From: Chroococcus sp. FPU101
GTDB lineage: Bacteria; Cyanobacteriota; Cyanobacteriia; Cyanobacteriales; Microcystaceae
Assembly: GCF_017312365.1 (NCBI RefSeq)
Contig: NZ_BLJI01000001.1
Span: forward strand, 248,001-312,000
Direction: 5' to 3'
Length of the DNA: 64,000 nucleotides
How positions within the stretch are numbered: the stretch's first letter is position 1; each line of letters begins with the position of its first letter. This document shows, piece by piece, positions 34,964 through 43,864 of this stretch. Both the position numbers and the translations under genes were made by a program. The notes under the pieces were generated by a model. The model worked only from the letters and a program-made list of their open reading frames with translations, was not told where the DNA came from and searched no databases.

Positions 34964-36049
34964 ATGATTGAAGTTTATACGCAGTTTCCAACTGGACAAG
35001 CTTGGTTAAAACGATATCAAGGGTGTTTACCGATATTTGCTTGTATTTTGGGCTTTACGGAAACGGGTTTGATTGCTGGTATTTCGGCTGCGGGTGCTAC
35101 ACCAGACGATCGCAAGTATACTGCATTAGCTGATGCAGAATTCCTAATTAATGGTACCCAACCTCACCCAACTTACCCATTACCTCCTCTGACGGTGGGT
35201 GCATCTCCTGTTTATATTTCTCGTGCAGTTATTGAATCATTCAATATTCCTGTATATTTATTTAATTCTGGTTTATTTATCCCTCCTGCTGTTCCCCATA
35301 TCGATTTACAGGGAATAGCGGCGCGTTGCTTATCGACAGGGCAAGCTTTACCTTTAAATATCGTCGAACATCTTTTTAGTCAGGGAAAGGAATGGGGTGA
35401 AAAATTAGCCCAAAATGCAAAAAACAGTTATTTAATCATTGGTGAATGTGTGGTTGGGGGAACGACGACTGCTTTAAGTCTCCTCACGGGGTTAGGAATT
35501 GCAGCACACGGAAAAGTCAATAGTAGTCATCCACAATGTAATCATCAGCAAAAATGGTTAATTGTCCAAAAAGGGTTACAGAAAGCAAAATTTTCTCATC
35601 CTCTCGAATTAGTAGCATCTGTCGGTGATCCGATGCAAGTTGTCGCGGCTGGAATGGCTATGACAGCAAGTCAGTCAGTCGGTGTTCTCTTAGCGGGTGG
35701 TACCCAAATGCTCGCTGTTTATGCGTTGATACAAGCTCTTAATTATCCTGTGAACTGGGAAAATATTGTAGTAGGCACAACACGATGGGTCGCAGAAGAC
35801 CCCACTGGTGATACAGTCGGTTTAGCCGAACAACTGAAAACAGTTCCTTTACTCGCTACACAACTGAATTTTGCTCAATCAAATTACCCTCAGCTATTAG
35901 CATATGAGCGCGGATTTGTAAAGGAAGGGGTAGGAGCAGGGGGATGCGCGATCGCAGCCTATCTTTACGCAAATTGGACAAATGAAAAACTTGTCAAAGC
36001 CATTGAGAATAGGCTATCTAAAAATTCTCATTTAAAAAAATTATACTAG
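34964..36049 (+). CDS. CobT-like nicotinate-nucleotide phosphoribosyltransferase family protein (TIGR00303/UPF0284)
   Basis: This 361-residue protein matches the cyanobacterial/archaeal family related to CobT, which activates the lower-ligand base of cobalamin by phosphoribosyl transfer. Family segments are FTETGLIAGISAAGATPDDR, GASPVYISRAV, IIGECVVGGTTTALSLLTGL and SVGDPMQVVAAGMAM. Direct evidence for the reaction in this branch is limited. The ATG lies just past the decayed IS element, which has replaced the upstream region, so its promoter may come from the element or from DUF2232. Confidence 0.82.
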   Translation: MIEVYTQFPTGQAWLKRYQGCLPIFACILGFTETGLIAGISAAGATPDDRKYTALADAEFLINGTQPHPTYPLPPLTVGASPVYISRAVIESFNIPVYLFNSGLFIPPAVPHIDLQGIAARCLSTGQALPLNIVEHLFSQGKEWGEKLAQNAKNSYLIIGECVVGGTTTALSLLTGLGIAAHGKVNSSHPQCNHQQKWLIVQKGLQKAKFSHPLELVASVGDPMQVVAAGMAMTASQSVGVLLAGGTQMLAVYALIQALNYPVNWENIVVGTTRWVAEDPTGDTVGLAEQLKTVPLLATQLNFAQSNYPQLLAYERGFVKEGVGAGGCAIAAYLYANWTNEKLVKAIENRLSKNSHLKKLY

Positions 36050-36133
36050 AAGTGCAAAAACAAAATCTTTCAGCATATCCCATTTCTTTACAAAACATGA
36101 TATTCTGTAACTAAAGTTTACAAAGGTTCATTT

Positions 36134-37093
36134 ATGCCATTTACGATTGATTCGGCTCGTAACATCTTTCCGAATACATTATCCGCAGATGCCGTGCCTG
36201 CAACCATCGCCCGTTTCAGTCAGCTTAGTGCAGAAGACCAATTGGCCTTAATTTGGTTTGCCTATCTAGAAATGGGTAAAACGATTACGATCGCGGCTCC
36301 TGGTGCTGCTAGTATGGTATTTGCAGAACAAACCATGAATGAAGTCCGTGCCATGACACCTCTGCAACAATCGCAGGTGATGTGTGATCTCACCAACCGT
36401 GCAGATACCCCCATCTGTAGAACCTATGCTACTTGGTCAGCGAATATTAAACTGGGTTTTTGGTATCAGCTAGGACAATGGATGGAAGATGGTAGCGTTG
36501 CCCCTATTCCTAAAGGTTATCAGCTTTCCGCTAATGCTTCTGCCGTTCTTGAAGCGATTAAAAAACTTGAATCAGGTCAGCAAATCACTGTTCTACGCAA
36601 TTGTGTCGTTGATATGGGCTTTGATACAAGTAAAATGGGTAACTACACCAGAGTCGCCGAGCCTGTTGCACCTCCCCAAGATATGTCACAGCGTACCAAA
36701 GTCACGATCGAAGGTCTTACTAATCCTACCATTTTAAGTTATATGGATAACTTAAACGCTAACGACTTTGACGCACTCATTAATCTATTTACACCCGATG
36801 GAGCGTTACAACCTCCCTTCCAAAGACCGATTGTTGGGAAAGATGCTGTAATGCGCTTTTTTAAAGAAGAATGTCAAAATCTTAAATTATTGCCAGAGAA
36901 AGGAGTTTCTGAACCCGCACAAGATGGCTTTACTCAAATCAAAGTCACGGGTAAAGTCCAAACGCCTTGGTTTGGTGCAGGTGTTGGAATGAATATGGCT
37001 TGGAGATTTTTACTCAATCCCGAAGGTAAAATTTTCTTTGTCGCCATCGATTTACTGGCTTCTCCTAAAGAATTATTAAACTTTGTTCGTTAA
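36134..37093 (+). CDS. ocp: Orange carotenoid protein
   Basis: The 319-residue photoprotective protein binds a keto-carotenoid, is converted by blue light to a red form and then quenches phycobilisome excitation. The N-terminal all-helical domain (residues about 15-165) includes LALIWFAYLEMGKTITIAAP, NEVRAMTPLQQSQVMCDL and TYATWSANIKLGFWYQLGQW. The C-terminal NTF2-like domain starts near 195 (TILSYMDNLNANDFDALINL) and keeps the carotenoid-contacting Tyr/Trp region (VQTPWFGAGVGMNMAWRFLL). The length and pattern match OCP1-type proteins. frp follows on the same strand. Confidence 0.96.
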   Translation: MPFTIDSARNIFPNTLSADAVPATIARFSQLSAEDQLALIWFAYLEMGKTITIAAPGAASMVFAEQTMNEVRAMTPLQQSQVMCDLTNRADTPICRTYATWSANIKLGFWYQLGQWMEDGSVAPIPKGYQLSANASAVLEAIKKLESGQQITVLRNCVVDMGFDTSKMGNYTRVAEPVAPPQDMSQRTKVTIEGLTNPTILSYMDNLNANDFDALINLFTPDGALQPPFQRPIVGKDAVMRFFKEECQNLKLLPEKGVSEPAQDGFTQIKVTGKVQTPWFGAGVGMNMAWRFLLNPEGKIFFVAIDLLASPKELLNFVR

Positions 37094-37103
37094 AAACTGG
37101 TAG

Positions 37104-37163
37104 GGGTTTGATTGCCAAACCCTTAATCATTGATTTGCCAGTAGGGGTTTGGTTTCCAAACCC
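37104..37163. repeat. Two tandem GGGTTTG...CAAACCC palindromes between ocp and frp
   Basis: GGGTTTG/CAAACCC (37104-37122) and GGGTTTGG/CCAAACCC (37145-37163) are near-copies, each preceded by GTAG. They could end ocp transcription or lower read-through into frp. A related copy is at 19201. Confidence 0.65.
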
Positions 37164-37253
37164 TTCATTATTTATGATGAGAAAAATTATGAGTAATTTG
37201 TTAAGTTATGCTAAGATAAACAAAGTTTAAGCTTAATATAACTATTTATAACC

Positions 37254-37580
37254 ATGCAAGTGAGCGAACTAATCTGGTCAGAAACGGAAAAAGAAATAGC
37301 ACATCAAGCTTTTAATAGAGCTTATGAGCGTGAACTAATGACTTTAATCGAATATGTTCAAGTACAAAGCCATGCCATCAAAAAAATTGATGATGTCTGG
37401 AATTTACACGACTTCTTAAGCGCGAGAAGACATCAAATCGATGGTAAATATGATTTTCGCTATTCTGTGCTTCTTTTCGTTTTCGCTGACTTACTCAAAG
37501 AAGGATGGTTGCATCAAGAGGATTTAGAGGGATTAGAAAAAGATAAACTTGCAAAAATAACTGCTTTATCACGAATCTAA
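37254..37580 (+). CDS. frp: Fluorescence recovery protein
   Basis: The 108-residue helical protein is the partner that returns red OCP to its orange state and frees it from the phycobilisome. The family core is intact: QIDGKYDFRYSVLLFVFADL and, before it, VWNLHDFLSARRH, which holds the conserved tryptophan, aspartate and arginine needed for OCP binding. Its place next to ocp is the usual arrangement. The 160-base gap with two palindromes suggests it has its own promoter, as reported for Synechocystis. Confidence 0.95.
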   Translation: MQVSELIWSETEKEIAHQAFNRAYERELMTLIEYVQVQSHAIKKIDDVWNLHDFLSARRHQIDGKYDFRYSVLLFVFADLLKEGWLHQEDLEGLEKDKLAKITALSRI

Positions 37581-37701
37581 TTTTTTTGATTTTAAAAACA
37601 TTTTTAAATGTATTTAAATTTGATTTGAATCACCAATCAATTTTAGAAAGCATTATGTTAACATTCATGGCTAGTCGTCTTCATCTATAAAATCGATAGC
37701 A

Positions 37702-38595
37702 ATGAAACTCCCAAATTTTCTAATTATTGGTGTTCAAAAAGCTGGAACAAGTTCTATTTATGGCTATCTTAGACAGCATCCTCAAGTTTATATGAGTCCA
37801 ATTAAAGAAACAAACTTTTGGACAAATATATCGAAGGATAGTCAATTGAATGAAACTTCAAGCCAGCATAAAAGAATAACCACTTTTGAGCAGTATACCC
37901 AATTGTTTGAAGGTGTTCAGGATGAAATTGCCATTGGTGAAGCTTCTCCTAATTACCTATTTCATTATCAAAGTTCTTTGGAGTTAATTCACCAACATTT
38001 ACCTAATGCCAAATTAATAGCAATTATTCGAGATCCATCAGAAAGAGCATATTCTGATTATCTGATGCACATCCGAGATGCTAAATATGGTGGTAAAACT
38101 TTAGTAGAACAGCTTAAAACTAGCTCCCAGACATCTTATACTCTTTTAAAAGGTCTATATTACCAACCTCTAAAACACTTTATTGACAAATTTGGCTCAG
38201 AACAAGTTAAAGTTTACTTATATGAAGATTTATGTCAGGCTCCGATTCAATTTATGCAAGGTATGTATGAATTTTTAGGGGTAGATCCTACCTTCTATCC
38301 TGATATGTCTTACAAAGCGCAACAAGGTAAACTTCCTAAAAATCAAGCTGTTAATAATCTATTGCGAACTGATAATCCAATTAGAACAGCCGCAGCGAAT
38401 ACCCTAAAAATGTTTTTACCACTTGAAATCAGACAAAATATTCGGAATCAGCTACTAGAAGTTAATTCCATAGATAAAAAGCAAGTTCCTTTAAGTGCTG
38501 AAGACCGAAAACTTTTAGTAAATTACTATCGAGATGATATTTTAAAATTACAAGATTTGATTAATCGAGATTTATCAGCTTGGTTAAAATATTAA
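37702..38595 (+). CDS. PAPS-dependent sulfotransferase family protein
   Basis: The 297-residue protein has both co-substrate motifs of the sulfotransferase fold: the 5'-phosphosulfate loop LIIGVQKAGTSSIYGYL near residue 7, with Lys and Thr-Ser, and the 3'-phosphate site AIIRDPSERAYSDYLMH near residue 110. A helical C-terminal region follows. It would transfer sulfate from PAPS to a sugar, lipid or protein; the acceptor is unknown. No PAPS synthesis genes are close. No signal peptide is seen. Confidence 0.87.
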   Translation: MKLPNFLIIGVQKAGTSSIYGYLRQHPQVYMSPIKETNFWTNISKDSQLNETSSQHKRITTFEQYTQLFEGVQDEIAIGEASPNYLFHYQSSLELIHQHLPNAKLIAIIRDPSERAYSDYLMHIRDAKYGGKTLVEQLKTSSQTSYTLLKGLYYQPLKHFIDKFGSEQVKVYLYEDLCQAPIQFMQGMYEFLGVDPTFYPDMSYKAQQGKLPKNQAVNNLLRTDNPIRTAAANTLKMFLPLEIRQNIRNQLLEVNSIDKKQVPLSAEDRKLLVNYYRDDILKLQDLINRDLSAWLKY

Positions 38596-38627
38596 GAAAA
38601 TAAGCAGAGCTTTTTCAATAATTGCTG

Positions 38628-38819
38628 CTAGTTGGTTTCTAGCCACTCAAAAACCTGCTGTAACTGATGAATATTAATAAATCCATACTGCCACAAGATG
38701 ATCGGTAATGAACCTGCCGCCGCATCACATTGACGTACAGCGCGTTCTAGAGACGGGGAAGGGATATCCATCTCACGGTTTAGAAATTGCAGCAGTAATT
38801 GTTCTTGTTGAGCCTCCAT
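38628..38819 (-). CDS. DUF2949 protein
   Basis: The 63-residue protein fits the cyanobacterial DUF2949 family: LLLQFLNREMDIPSPSLERA, then QCDAAAGSLPIILWQYGFI and LQQVFEWLET. It is soluble, with no cysteine pair or membrane segment. The function is unknown. It converges on the sulfotransferase gene, 32 bases apart. Confidence 0.85.
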   Translation of the reverse strand: MEAQQEQLLLQFLNREMDIPSPSLERAVRQCDAAAGSLPIILWQYGFINIHQLQQVFEWLETN

Positions 38820-38917
38820 GTGATCTTCCTGACAAATTGTCTAACTTGACGATGTGAATTTTAATCTAAAGTAATTCGGTTGATTTACCTTCCTACTGTT
38901 AGGTGATTCCATAAAAC

Positions 38918-38937
38918 ATGGTATAAATTGATACCAT
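38918..38937 (-). terminator. ATGGTAT...ATACCAT hairpin downstream of the M23 gene
   Basis: ATGGTAT (38918-38924) pairs with ATACCAT (38931-38937). On the minus strand it follows the M23 peptidase gene by about 150 bases and is followed by GTTTTATGG, so it may terminate that transcript. The rest of 38820-39088 shows no gene. Confidence 0.4.
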
Positions 38938-39088
38938 TTTTCATGACCAGCATTATATCATACCAGACCTTGGCTTTTTTAGAGAAGTCAAATCGCTAAT
39001 TAATCCGAAGGGCGGTGTACCGAATGAGTTTACATCATTTAATCAGATGCTTGTGACAATCCTATGAAATTCTGATGAAATTCTTGCT

Positions 39089-39979
39089 TTATTTTGATTT
39101 GGGTTGGGAAAGAAAATGAATTTCGGCATCTTGAGCAACCCAACCAACCGATAATTTAGTACGAACTTCAAAATGGAGATGAGGAGATGAAATATCAGGT
39201 TCACCTGTTGTTCCCACTGCACCAATTACATCGCCTGTTTGCACAAATTGACCCATTTTAACGTTGACTTTACTTAAATGAGCATAACGGGTTTGACGAT
39301 CGCTTGGATGATTAATCACAATGAGAATACCATAAGCCCCTTCTTGCCCAACAAAGACCACCTCTCCGCCTTCAGCGGCTAGAACAGGTGTACCTACATC
39401 CGCTAATAAATCCACACCACTGTGAAATAAACGTTGTTGCCCAATTGGACTCGGTTGCCAACCGTATTTTAAGCCAATCGGTGCCACAAACGGCAAAGGA
39501 TAGCCACTCAATCCCAAATAATCTTTTTTGCTGCTACTACTCCAATTTGTCCCTGGAATAAACACAATATTCGGTGTTTTAGCACAGCCATTCAGTTCAA
39601 ACAATACATCTGAACTAATTCCATAGGCTTCTCCAATATCCCTCCAAGTTGCGCCTTTTGGGGCTTGTATGCGAATACCATTAAATGGAGGAATCAGAAT
39701 TTCTTTTCCGACGGGTACTGTTTTTTGTTTCAGAATCGGATTAAGTCGTAATAAGGTTTCAGGTAAAAGATTGTATTGTTGCGCGATACTTTGTACTGTT
39801 TCACCCGCTATAATTTTGTGTCGTTTGAGACGAGAAAGAACAGGAGATGGACAAAGAGGTCTATTTGGTTTTATTTGAGGCTGAGGAAAGCCCGACTGTG
39901 CTAAACCTGATTGAGCTATACTCATTAAGAACAGCCCGACTAGACATCCGCGTCGCAATACTTTTAAACCCTTCATCAT
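39089..39979 (-). CDS. Secreted M23 peptidase with LysM-type domains
   Basis: The 296-residue protein has a signal peptide (about residues 1-28), one LysM domain (about 54-98, IIAGETVQSIAQQYNLLPET), a second LysM-like unit (about 102-145) and a C-terminal M23 (LytM) domain. Zinc ligands are seen in LFHSGVDLLADVGTP (H and D) and in SPHLHFEVR (HLH). It should cut or bind peptidoglycan in the periplasm. It lies six bases after hom on the same strand, a close pair without obvious functional link. Confidence 0.9.
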   Translation of the reverse strand: MMKGLKVLRRGCLVGLFLMSIAQSGLAQSGFPQPQIKPNRPLCPSPVLSRLKRHKIIAGETVQSIAQQYNLLPETLLRLNPILKQKTVPVGKEILIPPFNGIRIQAPKGATWRDIGEAYGISSDVLFELNGCAKTPNIVFIPGTNWSSSSKKDYLGLSGYPLPFVAPIGLKYGWQPSPIGQQRLFHSGVDLLADVGTPVLAAEGGEVVFVGQEGAYGILIVINHPSDRQTRYAHLSKVNVKMGQFVQTGDVIGAVGTTGEPDISSPHLHFEVRTKLSVGWVAQDAEIHFLSQPKSK

Positions 39980-39985
39980 GCGTTC

Positions 39986-41284
39986 TTAAAGCACTCTCAA
40001 AATACTGGGAATACTATGAATCGCCTCTAAACTTTTAATTTCCATGAGGGCTTGACGGAAATTGCCTTCTTTAACATTATGGGTCACCACGACAATTTCA
40101 GCTAAATTATCTTGAAAACCAACTTGTACAACCGATTCTAGACTAACATGATGTTTCCCGAAACTCGTGCCTAAATGTCCAATTACCCCAGGAACATCTT
40201 GACACAAGAAACGAGCATAAAAACGGGTCTGAAGTGCTTCAATAGGGGTCAATTTACAATAATGTTGATGGGTACAGGTCAAAAGCGGATCTAAAATTTT
40301 ACCATTGCCACCACTTTCGAGGATTGCCGCAATATTCATAATATCAGAAACCACAGCACTTGCCGTCGGGCCTTCACCTGCCCCACGACCAAAAAACATG
40401 ACTTGTCCAAGGGGTTCGCCTTCTACTAAAATCGCATTATACACCCCGTTAATACTGGCTAATGGGTGTGTTTTTGGCACGAATGTCGGATGTACTCTCA
40501 ATTCTAGGGTATCTGATGCGTCACCTTGAGAACCTCTGGCAATAGCAAGTAACTTAATATTAAAGCCTAAGCGATCGGCATAGTTAATATCAACTGCACT
40601 TACTGAAGAGATGCCTTCACAGTAAACATCTTCGCGCTTAACACGTCCACCAAATCCCAATGACGCGAGAATAGCAATTTTATCTGCTGCATCGAGTCCA
40701 TCTACATCCGCAGTCGGATCAGCTTCAGCATAACCTAATTGTTGCGCTTCGGCTAAAACCTCGTCAAAATTCGCCGAATTTTGAGTCATTTGGGTCAGAA
40801 TATAGTTAGTTGTTCCGTTGACGATGCCGATAATACTATTAATGCGGTTTGCGCCAAGGGACTGTTTTAGGGGTTTAATCACGGGAATACCGCCACCCAC
40901 TGCTCCTTCCAATAACACATAAACACCCGCTTCATTGGCTGCCGTATAAATTTCTTCACCATAACGTGCTATAACGGCTTTATTGGCGGTAACGATGTGT
41001 TTTCCGTTCTGAATGGCTTTTAAAATTAGGGTTCGTGATGGTTCCAATCCACCGAGTAATTCTACAACAATATCAATCTCTGGATCGGTGACAATTTCTT
41101 CTAGAGTAGTGGTGAATAAGTCAGATGATAAAGGAACGTCACGGGTTTTAGCAAGCGATTTAACTCCTACCCGATGAATGTTAATCTCTTTAACAAGTGG
41201 ATTTCGGCCCACTGGATCGAGTAAAATCTTAGCGACTCCAGTTCCGACGGTTCCTAAACCCAGTAATCCAATCTTAAACGCCAC
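39986..41284 (-). CDS. hom: Homoserine dehydrogenase
   Basis: The 432-residue enzyme reduces aspartate semialdehyde to homoserine for threonine and methionine. The NAD(P) loop is KIGLLGLGTVGTGVAKIL. The catalytic domain shows HIVTANKAVIARYG, GAVGGGIPVIKPL, the IVNGTTNYIL signature and EADPTADVDGLDAADKIAIL with the catalytic lysine. A regulatory ACT domain (VPGVIGHLGTSFGKHHVSLE) ends the protein, so threonine feedback control is likely. The M23 peptidase gene follows directly. Confidence 0.95.
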   Translation of the reverse strand: MAFKIGLLGLGTVGTGVAKILLDPVGRNPLVKEINIHRVGVKSLAKTRDVPLSSDLFTTTLEEIVTDPEIDIVVELLGGLEPSRTLILKAIQNGKHIVTANKAVIARYGEEIYTAANEAGVYVLLEGAVGGGIPVIKPLKQSLGANRINSIIGIVNGTTNYILTQMTQNSANFDEVLAEAQQLGYAEADPTADVDGLDAADKIAILASLGFGGRVKREDVYCEGISSVSAVDINYADRLGFNIKLLAIARGSQGDASDTLELRVHPTFVPKTHPLASINGVYNAILVEGEPLGQVMFFGRGAGEGPTASAVVSDIMNIAAILESGGNGKILDPLLTCTHQHYCKLTPIEALQTRFYARFLCQDVPGVIGHLGTSFGKHHVSLESVVQVGFQDNLAEIVVVTHNVKEGNFRQALMEIKSLEAIHSIPSILRVL

Positions 41285-41336
41285 AATTGTTAACCTTTAT
41301 TGATTCCCTTATCTAGATTAGCAGGTCAGTTCTTGT

Positions 41337-41992
41337 TTAAGGAATTCTTTGAATGACCTTAACATTATCCGCTTTATTTTTGGGATAACCGCAGCGTGTC
41401 GGGTTCCATTGCGTATCAGTAATGACAAAACCCTCTGGAGTCGGCGCATCGGCACACACTTCTATCGTCTTGCCTGGAGAAACATCCACATACTTAACCA
41501 AACTCCAAACATTGTAACTGAGTGTCGTCGGATTTCCGCAACGATTCGGACTCTATTCATCATTCATTTTCAGATAACCTTCTGGTACGGGCGTACCTGC
41601 ACAAATGGAAATCATCGCAGGTGTGGCGGAAGCAGAATTAGTTGATACTGTTTCTTGTCTTTTGTTACAATCATAAGCCCTAGCACTCGCTGATCCTGTT
41701 CTACCGTAACCCCCTCCGTCTATACATCCCAGACAATATGAGTAGCACCTAATTTCGCCGCATCCCCTCTAGCATCTTTTTTAGCAGAATTCCGACCATG
41801 TTCAGCAAATAAACCGCCTCCCCAAAAAGAACCCCCCTCGACACTGCCTAAAAAAGCGCAACCCGCTACTATTGTAGGATCAGCATCTTGTACTTGTTCT
41901 TCGTTAGCTAGTACAGGGGTCATCACATCTAACGCCAAACAGATGAAAATGCTTGGCAAAAGCCATAAATGTCTAACTACTTTTTCCTTCAT
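41337..41992 (-). pseudogene. Secreted Cys-repeat protein gene broken by a frameshift and a stop
   Basis: From ATG at 41992 a signal peptide (MKEKVVRHLWLLPSIFICLA) is followed by GCAFLGSVEGGSFWGG and AAKLGATHIVWD, a DUF4156-like unit. At about 41726 one T appears lost; the other frame continues CIDGGGYGRTGSASARAYDC. Then CAGTPVPEGYLKMNDE is followed by TAG (41553-41555), SPNRCG, a middle part and CADAPTPEGFVITDTQ with WNPTRCG. The two Cys-rich units are tandem repeats, and the TAG stands where the second repeat has Trp. Two lesions in one gene point to decay. It ends at TAA 41337, before hom. Confidence 0.75.
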
Positions 41993-42115
41993 CGTTTTTT
42001 TTAGTAAAGTGTATTGTGGTGTTAAAGTTAGGGAAATTATTTGAGACATTCTCAAAAGTTTTTATAATTGTATACTTTAGTTGATGATGTTGTCACAAAA
42101 TTTAAGGAGAAAAGT

Positions 42116-43858
42116 TTGCTACGTTTTGAATTTGATAAATCTAACTTTAGCAGAAAACAGATTTTAATCTTAGTCGGTATTTGGATGATTATTGGCTTCA
42201 TCATTCGATTTACGCAACTAACCGCAAAACCTCCTTGGACAGACGAATTTGCTACGATGGTTTTCAGTTTAGGCAATGATTTTAAATCGGTTCCTATCAA
42301 TCAACTCTTTTCAGTTGAAACTCTTTTACAACCTCTGAAAATCAATTCAAACGCTACGATTAATGATGTTATTTCTTTGATTGTTAAAGAAGATAATCAT
42401 CCGCCTTTATATTTTATCTTATGTCATTGGTGGGTAAAATTGTTTCCGACAGATGGGGAATATGTTTCTTTATTTGCTATGCGGTCGCTTCCTGCTTTGT
42501 TTGGAGTTTTAGCTATTCCTTTGAGTTATTTATTGGGTAAAATTGCCTTTCGTTCAGCACTAGCAGGTCAATTTTCAGCAGCAATGATGACTGTATCACC
42601 TTATGGAATTTATCTAGCACAAGAAGCCCGACATTATACACTAGGTGTTTTATTTGTTATTGCTACTCTTTGTTGTTTAATCAGTGCAATATGGCATTTA
42701 TACGAGCGAAGATTAATAGCTATTGGTTTAGTAATGGGCTGGATTATTATTAATAGTTTAGGTTTAGCTACACATTACTTTTTTAGTATTACATTAGGTG
42801 CTATCTTATTAACCCTATTTGGTTTTTTAGTTTATCAAATTAAAAGCAAAAATTTTTATTTCAATAATTGGCTACGAGTTGGAATTGTTGGCTTAGGTAC
42901 ACTCTCGACGGCCGCGGTTTGGTTTTTGACAGTTGTTCCTAGAGATTATGGTAAAGGTATGATTTATTGGTTAGTTCATTATGTAACTGATTTTTTAAGT
43001 TTTATTAGTCCAATTGTTCAATTAATTGTCGGTTGGATTGTTATGATTTCACTTTTGCCAATTGAAGCGAATTCTTTAGTAATTGTTATTCTATCTGCTT
43101 TGGGAATGCTCATATTTTTTATTTGGGCAATTCCGCTTTTTATTCAAATTTTTAAAAAAGCATGGCAGACTGATTATAGATTGGGTTTAGTGGGTTTGGG
43201 TGGATTTTTTATTAGTGCTAATTTTCTATTTTTATTTATTACCTATGTTCTCACTCTTGATATTACTAAAGCCGCCCGCTATAATTTTACTTATTTTCCT
43301 GCGGTCATAGCTTTAATGGGTGTTATTTTAGCCATCTTATGGAAAAAAAATATAATTAAAAAGAATTTTTTACAGATTAAAACAGGAAGACAGGCGGTTA
43401 TTATTATTTTAATAATGGGTTTTTTAAGCTCATTAACAGTTAGTTACAATTTAGGATACCGTAAATATTATCTACCTAATCAATTTGTTGAAGTTATGCA
43501 GCAAAATTCTTCAGAACCGATTTTAATTGCAACTCCTTATAGAAGTTTAGTACAAGTTGGTGAAATGATGGGTATTGCTAGAGAATTAGAAAAAGCTTCG
43601 ATGACTGAAAAAATTTCTTTTTATTTAATGCCTGATGATTCTTTAAATAAAGTACAATCTAATCTACAAAATTTATTGAGTAAAATTAATTTTTCTGTGG
43701 ACGTTTGGGCGATTAACTGTACTGATAAATTTAGAGATAACTTTGAAGGAAAATTACAGTTACAAGGCTGTGAAGAAAACTTAGAGAACAAAAAGTATAT
43801 CAACGGTTATGGTTATCAACATTTTCAATGTTATAAACCCCTACCGATTAAATCATAA
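42116..43858 (+). CDS. GT39-like membrane glycosyltransferase
   Basis: The roughly 580-residue protein has about 11-12 hydrophobic segments and the features of the ArnT/PMT (GT-C) superfamily: KPPWTDEFATMVFSL near the first loop, with the catalytic acidic pair, and KEDNHPPLYFILCHWWVKLF. It would move a sugar from a polyprenyl-phosphate donor to an acceptor on the outer side of the membrane. The longest frame opens with TTG at 42068, but AAGGAG lies six bases before a TTG at 42116, which I take as start. ureF follows six bases after its stop. Confidence 0.83.
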   Translation: MLRFEFDKSNFSRKQILILVGIWMIIGFIIRFTQLTAKPPWTDEFATMVFSLGNDFKSVPINQLFSVETLLQPLKINSNATINDVISLIVKEDNHPPLYFILCHWWVKLFPTDGEYVSLFAMRSLPALFGVLAIPLSYLLGKIAFRSALAGQFSAAMMTVSPYGIYLAQEARHYTLGVLFVIATLCCLISAIWHLYERRLIAIGLVMGWIIINSLGLATHYFFSITLGAILLTLFGFLVYQIKSKNFYFNNWLRVGIVGLGTLSTAAVWFLTVVPRDYGKGMIYWLVHYVTDFLSFISPIVQLIVGWIVMISLLPIEANSLVIVILSALGMLIFFIWAIPLFIQIFKKAWQTDYRLGLVGLGGFFISANFLFLFITYVLTLDITKAARYNFTYFPAVIALMGVILAILWKKNIIKKNFLQIKTGRQAVIIILIMGFLSSLTVSYNLGYRKYYLPNQFVEVMQQNSSEPILIATPYRSLVQVGEMMGIARELEKASMTEKISFYLMPDDSLNKVQSNLQNLLSKINFSVDVWAINCTDKFRDNFEGKLQLQGCEENLENKKYINGYGYQHFQCYKPLPIKS

Positions 43859-43864
43859 ACGTTA

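Noticed and set aside
34275-34967. Long plus-strand frame of 230 codons overlapping the decayed IS element
   Set aside because: It is antisense to the tnpB remnant, has no recognisable protein pattern and its codons mirror the conserved TnpB residues on the other strand.
41349-41645. Plus-strand frame of 98 codons near hom
   Set aside because: It is antisense to the decayed Cys-repeat gene, which gives a clear repeat pattern on the minus strand.
42052-42300. Minus-strand frame of 82 codons at the start of the GT39-like gene
   Set aside because: It overlaps the conserved PPWTDEF region of the GT39-like protein on the other strand and has no recognisable pattern.
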